Source: Sphingomonadales bacterium (lineage in GTDB: Bacteria; Pseudomonadota; Alphaproteobacteria; Sphingomonadales; Sphingomonadaceae). From it: a stretch of DNA of 8,980 nucleotides. The translations under genes and the position numbers were made by a program. The stretch lies in the NCBI GenBank assembly GCA_024636595.1, contig JAGXGT010000106.1, positions 1 through 8,980 on the forward strand, given 5' to 3'. Shown here one piece after another: positions 1 to 8,980 of the stretch (within the stretch, counting starts at the first letter, position 1; every line of letters begins with the position of its first letter). The notes under the pieces were generated by a model. The model saw only the letters and a program-made list of their open reading frames with translations. It was not told where the DNA came from and did no database searches.

Positions 1-4434
<4,434 letters not shown>

Positions 4435-4440
4435 ATTCCG

Positions 4441-4445
4441 TCCTC
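4441..4445 (-). promoter_or_regulatory. Ribosome binding site of gltB
   Basis: The minus strand reads GAGGA six bases before the ATG at 4434. This supports that start, as does the resulting short propeptide ending just before the catalytic Cys19. Confidence 0.75.
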
Positions 4446-4480
4446 ATATTTCGATAGGATTTTTGTAATTTAAATGCTCC

Positions 4481-4510
4481 TAGATGGGTTTTTGCGTATT
4501 TTGAAGACAA
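4481..4510 (-). promoter_or_regulatory. Possible gltB promoter (weak)
   Basis: In the AT-rich stretch upstream of gltB the minus strand has TTGTCT (4510-4505) and CATCTA (4486-4481) separated by 18 bases, an arrangement compatible with a sigma70-type -35/-10 pair. Both boxes are poor matches and the choice was made by eye. The stronger observation is that the base composition of 4440-4530 is clearly more AT-rich than the flanking genes, as expected for a promoter and leader. I see no convincing NtrC, sigma54 or Lrp site. Confidence 0.25.
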
Positions 4511-4723
4511 GATTTATTCAGGGAGGAAAAGAAAGATTACGCCAGCAGCGACCTACGACATTAGGCATCGGGTCATTTCGGCGAAATAGAACATGATTTC
4601 AAGGCTATGGCGATCGTAGGCAAGGGGCAGCGGCCCGCTTTCTTCGCCGTGAGCACCATGGAGATTGCCCCATTTGCCAGTTTGCGGCATGGACCTTGCG
4701 GTCAAATCCATTCCGGCAAGCGG

Positions 4724-4728
4724 TAGGA
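4724..4728 (+). promoter_or_regulatory. Probable ribosome binding site deciding the TTG start at 4738
   Basis: TAGGA lies nine bases before the TTG at 4738. No comparable purine-rich site precedes the in-frame TTG at 4696, and the 14 residues encoded between the two TTGs (rich in Arg, Pro and Ser) do not look like the start of an XdhC-family protein. Together these favour the downstream TTG. Confidence 0.5.
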
Positions 4729-4737
4729 CCATCACGT

Positions 4738-5688
4738 TTGAACAATATTTCCCCCATCTTCGAATTTCTGCAAGCGAAAGCGGAATCGAACCAGAAAATC
4801 GCCCTTGTCACGCTGACGGCGGTCACCGGTGCCTCGACCCGCAACCCGGGCGCGCACATGGCCGTGGCAGAGGATGGATCGTCCATCGGCTCGTTTTCTG
4901 GCGGTTGCGTGGAGACAGCGGTGGTCGCTGAAGCGCTCGATGTGATTAGTGCCGGTCAGCCGCGGGAAATCAGATTTGGGGCCGGTTCCCCCTATCTCGA
5001 CATCCGGTTGCCATGCGGCGGCGGCATCGATCTGCTGTTCACGCCAATCGTCGATGGCACGATCGTGGCCGACATTTTTGAAAGGATCAAAAAGCGGGAG
5101 CCATTGACGATCATTCTCGACAGCGAAGACCGCAAAATCGTCTGTGAAACGCAACGGGCGCATCGCAGTTCGGTGGAGCGCAAGGGGTCGCAGGTTCTGG
5201 TCCACCATATTCCCGCCGCCAAGCTCAATATATTGGGGCACGGGCCGTCGGTCGAAAGCCTGGTCAGGCTGTCCGGAAGCTATGGTATCGATTGTGCCGT
5301 GTTCTCTCCTGACCCTGAAGTGATTGCAGCGGTGCAGGATCTGGCGATCACGGCTGATCTGCTGAAAACACCCAATGCGACAAAGCGGCTCGATCCTGAC
5401 CCTTGGACCGCCTGCATTTTCTATTTTCACGACCATGACTGGGAGGCAGCCTTGATGAAGCAGGCCTTGCCATCATCTGCTTTCTACGTCGGCGCCATGG
5501 GCAGCCGCCAAACCCATGCCCTACGGGAAACCTATCTGGCTGACATCGGTGTGCCTGAAGAAGAGCGCGCCCGGATGGTTGCGCCGATCGGGCTGATCCC
5601 GTCGACGCGGGACCCGGCGACTCTGGCATTGTCGACTTTGGCACAGGTGGTCGAAAGCTATCACCGGCATTTTGGATACAGAGCTTAA
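4738..5688 (+). CDS. XdhC-family protein (molybdenum hydroxylase maturation factor type)
   Basis: This is a 316-residue cytoplasmic protein with the two-part architecture of the XdhC/CoxI family. The N-terminal XdhC_CoxI part has TLTAVTGASTRNPGAHM followed by SGGCVE (54-59, Cys57) and LPCGGGID (91-98, Cys93). The C-terminal part is Rossmann-like, with a glycine-rich turn ILGHGPSVE (165-173) and the family signature GAMGSRQTHALR (252-263), then APIGLIPSTRDPATLALS. In characterised members, XdhC binds molybdenum cofactor, helps its sulfuration and delivers it to xanthine dehydrogenase-type enzymes. That role is inferred here, because no such enzyme is encoded in the window, so I give no gene symbol. 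The frame is open from a TTG at 4696, but the TTG at 4738 is preferred because a TAGGA site precedes it and the protein then begins LNNISPIFEFL, as relatives do. The next gene follows 84 bases downstream on the same strand. Confidence 0.88.
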   Translation: MNNISPIFEFLQAKAESNQKIALVTLTAVTGASTRNPGAHMAVAEDGSSIGSFSGGCVETAVVAEALDVISAGQPREIRFGAGSPYLDIRLPCGGGIDLLFTPIVDGTIVADIFERIKKREPLTIILDSEDRKIVCETQRAHRSSVERKGSQVLVHHIPAAKLNILGHGPSVESLVRLSGSYGIDCAVFSPDPEVIAAVQDLAITADLLKTPNATKRLDPDPWTACIFYFHDHDWEAALMKQALPSSAFYVGAMGSRQTHALRETYLADIGVPEEERARMVAPIGLIPSTRDPATLALSTLAQVVESYHRHFGYRA

Positions 5689-5772
5689 ATACGGGAAACT
5701 GTTTGCTTTTCTTTCCATTCAAAAACTGGAATAGACGTTGGAAATCAATGAAGTTTAGCATCGAGGAATAGC
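5689..5772 (+). other. Short intergenic spacer with a seven-codon mini-ORF
   Basis: This 84-base AT-rich gap separates the XdhC-family gene from the exported amidohydrolase. It contains an ATG at 5748 followed by codons for MKFSIEE and a TAG at 5769-5771, one base before the amidohydrolase ATG. A small inverted repeat (TTCCA near 5714, TGGAA near 5727) has too short a stem and no T run, so it is not a convincing terminator. The spacing allows either read-through from the upstream gene or an independent promoter. Confidence 0.4.
5763..5767 (+). promoter_or_regulatory. Ribosome binding site of the amidohydrolase gene
   Basis: GAGGA lies five bases before the ATG at 5773. The start is further supported by the clean signal peptide that begins at that codon. 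Confidence 0.75.
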
Positions 5773-8700
5773 ATGAAATATAGTCTGGCATCGGTCATCG
5801 CAGCATTACTCTTTTCGGGGGCGGCGCTCGCGCAAGACAAGCCTGAAAAGGACAAATGGGATGTCAACGCACCGACCGGCGCAATCATCAAGCAGGTTCC
5901 GATCAATGTCGACGAAGGCAGCTGGATCGACGTCGATGTCAGCCCCGATGGCGGCAGCATCGCATTTGCCCTGCTCGGTGATATTTACACGATGCCTATT
6001 GCCGGCGGTACCCCGAGCCGGATCGCCGAAGGCCTAGCGTGGGAAGTGCAGCCTCGCTTTTCGCCTGACGGCAATCGTATTGCCTTTACCTCGGATCGCG
6101 GCGGCGGCGACAATATCTGGATCATGAACCGCGACGGCAGCGACAAGAGGCAGGTGACCAAGGAAGAATTCCGGCTTCTCAATCAGCCAAGCTGGAGCCC
6201 CGACGGACGCTATGTTGTAGCGAAAAAGCATTTCACCACCCAGCGTTCGCTCGGCACCGGTGAAATCTGGGTCTATCATGTGTCCGGCGGTGGCGGGGTG
6301 CAACTTGTCGAAAAGCCGAGCGAAAAGCATCAGAAAGAACTCGGCGAGCCGATTTACGCGCCCGACGGCAAGTCGGTCTATTATACCAAGAACATCACTC
6401 CCGGCGGCACGTTCATATATGCCCAGGACAGCAACAGCGACCTGTTCAATATCGAAAAATATGACCTCGAAACCGGCGAGATCAGCACAGCGGTGTCCGG
6501 CCTCGGCGGCTCCGTGCGCCCCAATCCGTCTCCCGATGGCAAGAAGATCGCTTTCGTCCGCCGCGAGATGACCCAATCCAAGCTTTATGTGAAGGATCTG
6601 GAATCCGGCATGGAACGCAAGGTCTATGACGATCTCGATCAGGATGTGCAGGAAACCTGGGCGGTCACTGGCGTCTATCCGAATATGGACTGGACCCCCG
6701 ACAGCCGCGAAATTGTCTTCTGGGCCGGCGGCAAGATCCGCCGGGTTTCCGCCGATGGCAGCGCCTCTTCGGTCATCCCGTTCCGGATCAGCGACACCCG
6801 CGGTGTGTCCAACGCCCCGCATCCGAAAATCCCCGTCGCCCCCGACAGCTTCACCGCCAAAATGCCGCGTTTTGCCGCAGTTTCGCCCGATGGCCGGACC
6901 GTCGTCTTCGAAAGCCTTGGCAAACTCTATACAAAACCCATGGCCGGCGGCACAGCAAAGCGGCTGACCAGCGGCTCCGAATTGGAACTGTTCCCCTCCT
7001 GGTCGCGCGATGGCCGTTCGCTTGTCTATGTCGGCTGGACCGACACCGGCCTTGGCCAGATCAAGACGGTCTTGGCAAGCGGCGGATCACCGCGCACCGT
7101 CACCAACCGTCCCGGTCATTATGCCCGACCCCATTTCTCTCCGGACGGCAAAACTATTGCCTTCGAGATGAAGGATGGCGGCTATATGACGTCACCGAAT
7201 TGGTCGGTCGAAGATGGTGTCTACCGGGTCCCCGCTGCCGGTGGCACCCCCGTCCGCGTAATGAAGGGAGCCGCCGAACCACAATATGGCGCGTCCAGCG
7301 ACCGCATCTTCATGCTCGATCAGGAGGATGATCAGCGTGTCCTGATCAGCACCGATATCAATGGCAAAGCCAAGCGCACCCATGCCAAGGGCGATCTGAC
7401 CAACGATTATATCGTGTCGCCCGATGGCCTGAATGTCGCTTTCCGGCAAAGCTATGAAGCCTATGTCATGCCGCTGATGCCGGGCACCCAGGCGGTCGAA
7501 GTCAGTCCGACCAGCAAGTCCCTGCCGGTGACTCGGGTGAGCGCCAACGGCGCGGATTATATGAACTGGTCCGACGGCGGTCAGAAACTCCATTGGAGCA
7601 TGGGACCTACGGTCTTCACCGCCTCGACCAACGCGCTCTTCCCCAATGCGCCAGCCGCGAAAGATGCGCCGAAATATCAGCCGCCGACCAGTGGCGTCTC
7701 GCTCGAGCGGACGATTGCAGCTGAGAAACCCTCCGGCACCGTGGTTCTGACCGGCGCGCAGATTCTCACCATGACGGGCGACGAGGGCGGCATTATCGAC
7801 GACGGCGTCATCGTCATTCAGAATAACCGCATCGCCGCCATCGGCCCGCGCAGCACGGTCAGCATTCCCGATGGTGCCGCGATGGTTGATGTTGCCGGCA
7901 AGACGATCATGCCCGGCCTGATCGACGCCCACGCCCATGGTCCGCAGGGCACGGACGAACTGGTGCCGCAACAAAACTGGTCCTTGCTGCAAAATCTGGC
8001 GCTTGGCACCACCACCATCCACGATCCCTCCAGCCGCGCCAGCGAGATTTTTGTCGCGGGCGAGATGCAGCGCGCCGGCATGATCCTCGGTCCGCGCATT
8101 TTCTCGACCGGCGAGATTGTCTACGGCGCCAAATCAGCCAATGTGTACGCCGAGATCAACAATCTCGACGACGCACTTGCCCATGTCCGCCGGCTGAAGG
8201 CGCAAGGCGGGCACAGCGTCAAGAATTACAACCAGCCCCGCCGCGAACAGCGGCAGCAGGTGGTAGAAGCATCTCGCCAGGAAAATATGCTGGTGGTCGC
8301 TGAAGGTGGCTCGCTGTTCGGCATGGACATGGCGCTGATTGCCGATGGCAATTCGACGCTGGAACATAATATCCCGCTGGAGATTTTCTACGACGATGTC
8401 GTGCAGATGTTCTCGCAGTCGAACACCAATTACACGCCAACCCTGGTGGTCAGTTACGGCGGACTGGCTGGCGACCCTTATTGGCGGCAGGCGACCAACG
8501 TCTGGGAAAATCCGCTGATGATCCACACGCCGCCGAAAATGTTGGCGGCAGACACCGTTCGCCGGACCAAGGCGCCGGAAAGCAGCTTTGTCGATGACGA
8601 CAACGCCCGCGAAGCCAAAAAGCTGGCCGATGCTGGCGTGAAGGTTTCGATCGGTGCGCATGGCCAGCAAGCCGGCATCGGCAGCCACTGGGAACTCTGG

Positions 8701-8970
8701 TCCTTCGTTCGCGGCGGCATGAGCCCGGTCGAGGCGCTCGCGGCCGGAACCATTGAATCGGCAAGATCACTCGGCATGGACAGCGAAATCGGGTCCCTCG
8801 AAGTCGGCAAGCTCGCCGACCTTCTGGTCCTGGATGCTGACCCCAGCGCCGATATCCGCAACAGCGACAAGATCAACCGCGTGATGCTCAACGGCCGGCT
8901 GTACGATCCTCTGACGATGAACGAGGTGGTGACCGGCGACAGGAAGCGCGCAGCTTACTGGTGGGAGTGA
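5773..8970 (+). CDS. Exported PD40 (TolB-like) beta-propeller / amidohydrolase fusion protein
   Basis: This 1065-residue protein begins with a Sec-type signal peptide (Lys2, hydrophobic core, ALA at 18-20, likely cleavage before Gln21), so it should act in the periplasm or outside the cell. Residues of about 45-640 carry roughly twelve blade-like repeats with SPDG-type turns, at about 57, 97, 142, 196, 253, 308, 371, 411, 456, 508, 549 and 600. This is the pattern of PD40/TolB/tricorn-like beta-propellers and is enough for two propellers. From about 655 to the end lies an amidohydrolase-superfamily domain: beta-sandwich start (VLTGAQILTM), GLIDAHAHG with metal ligands His720 and His722, candidate bridging Lys817 (HSVKNYN), His865 (TLEHN), GAHGQ at 961-965, and the closing GSLEVGKLADLLVLD. 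Two usual ligand positions differ: Glu844 replaces a His, and His963 sits where Asp is expected. The closest described relatives are imidazolonepropionase/prolidase-like amidohydrolases, so a role in cleaving exported peptides or cyclic amides is plausible, but the substrate is unknown. Confidence 0.92.
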   Translation: MKYSLASVIAALLFSGAALAQDKPEKDKWDVNAPTGAIIKQVPINVDEGSWIDVDVSPDGGSIAFALLGDIYTMPIAGGTPSRIAEGLAWEVQPRFSPDGNRIAFTSDRGGGDNIWIMNRDGSDKRQVTKEEFRLLNQPSWSPDGRYVVAKKHFTTQRSLGTGEIWVYHVSGGGGVQLVEKPSEKHQKELGEPIYAPDGKSVYYTKNITPGGTFIYAQDSNSDLFNIEKYDLETGEISTAVSGLGGSVRPNPSPDGKKIAFVRREMTQSKLYVKDLESGMERKVYDDLDQDVQETWAVTGVYPNMDWTPDSREIVFWAGGKIRRVSADGSASSVIPFRISDTRGVSNAPHPKIPVAPDSFTAKMPRFAAVSPDGRTVVFESLGKLYTKPMAGGTAKRLTSGSELELFPSWSRDGRSLVYVGWTDTGLGQIKTVLASGGSPRTVTNRPGHYARPHFSPDGKTIAFEMKDGGYMTSPNWSVEDGVYRVPAAGGTPVRVMKGAAEPQYGASSDRIFMLDQEDDQRVLISTDINGKAKRTHAKGDLTNDYIVSPDGLNVAFRQSYEAYVMPLMPGTQAVEVSPTSKSLPVTRVSANGADYMNWSDGGQKLHWSMGPTVFTASTNALFPNAPAAKDAPKYQPPTSGVSLERTIAAEKPSGTVVLTGAQILTMTGDEGGIIDDGVIVIQNNRIAAIGPRSTVSIPDGAAMVDVAGKTIMPGLIDAHAHGPQGTDELVPQQNWSLLQNLALGTTTIHDPSSRASEIFVAGEMQRAGMILGPRIFSTGEIVYGAKSANVYAEINNLDDALAHVRRLKAQGGHSVKNYNQPRREQRQQVVEASRQENMLVVAEGGSLFGMDMALIADGNSTLEHNIPLEIFYDDVVQMFSQSNTNYTPTLVVSYGGLAGDPYWRQATNVWENPLMIHTPPKMLAADTVRRTKAPESSFVDDDNAREAKKLADAGVKVSIGAHGQQAGIGSHWELWSFVRGGMSPVEALAAGTIESARSLGMDSEIGSLEVGKLADLLVLDADPSADIRNSDKINRVMLNGRLYDPLTMNEVVTGDRKRAAYWWE

Positions 8971-8980
8971 GGGGCAGGGG

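Larger units (their letters stand above)
4435..4737. other. Divergent intergenic region between gltB and the xdhC-family gene
   Basis: About 300 bases separate the two divergent start codons. The side near gltB (about 4440-4530) is AT-rich and should hold the gltB promoter and leader. The side near the xdhC-family gene (about 4550-4737) has coding-like composition but no recognisable gene: its only minus-strand ORF of note (4735-4553, 60 codons) matches no family I know, and the plus strand has only short ORFs. No strong hairpin followed by a T run is visible, and no tRNA, small-RNA or riboswitch architecture could be recognised by eye. Confidence 0.6.

Noticed and set aside
4630..4642. Palindrome AGCGGCCCGCT as a regulator operator or terminator
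   Set aside because: The arms are five bases with a one-base centre, easily found by chance in GC-rich DNA, with no second copy nearby.
5709..5732. Rho-independent terminator after the XdhC-family gene
   Set aside because: The inverted repeat TTCCA/TGGAA has only a five-base stem with a nine-base loop and no following T run.
6034..8022. Long minus-strand ORFs (6034-6822 and 7192-8022) opposite the amidohydrolase gene
   Set aside because: The plus strand carries a continuous signal peptide, propeller and amidohydrolase protein; the antisense products are low-complexity shadows.

Overview
The window looks like ordinary chromosomal DNA from an alphaproteobacterium. The protein sequences and the moderately high GC suggest the Sphingomonadales (Sphingopyxis/Sphingorhabdus-like), but this is an impression from protein style, not a computed placement. 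There are three large protein-coding genes. I see no RNA genes, insertion sequences, CRISPR arrays, tandem repeats or phage genes.

Left half (1-4434, minus strand): gltB, the large subunit of NADPH-dependent glutamate synthase (GOGAT). It starts at 4434 and runs off the left edge, so its last few dozen codons are missing. As given, the reading frame is broken by one missing base in a short T run at 2200-2202. The rest of the gene continues perfectly in the neighbouring frame to the window edge, with the FMN domain, the 3Fe-4S cysteines and the C-terminal beta-helix all intact. This is either a sequencing or assembly error (more likely, since all flanking sequence is well conserved) or a very recent inactivation.

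Middle (4435-4737): a divergent intergenic region of about 300 bases. The gltB-proximal side is AT-rich and holds the gltB ribosome binding site and probably its promoter. The other half holds only a weak 60-codon minus-strand ORF.

Right half (4738-8970, plus strand): an XdhC-family protein with a probable TTG start, then, 84 bases later, a large exported protein. That protein joins an N-terminal array of PD40/TolB-like beta-propeller blades to a C-terminal metal-dependent amidohydrolase domain. The two genes are codirectional and could be cotranscribed, but no functional link between them is evident. No molybdenum hydroxylase (XdhA/XdhB or Cox-type) is present that the XdhC protein could serve.

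I do not see a clearly new multi-gene system. The most useful observations are the gltB frameshift, the unusual metal-ligand pattern in the amidohydrolase, the orphan XdhC protein with its non-ATG start, and a seven-codon mini-ORF abutting the amidohydrolase start.
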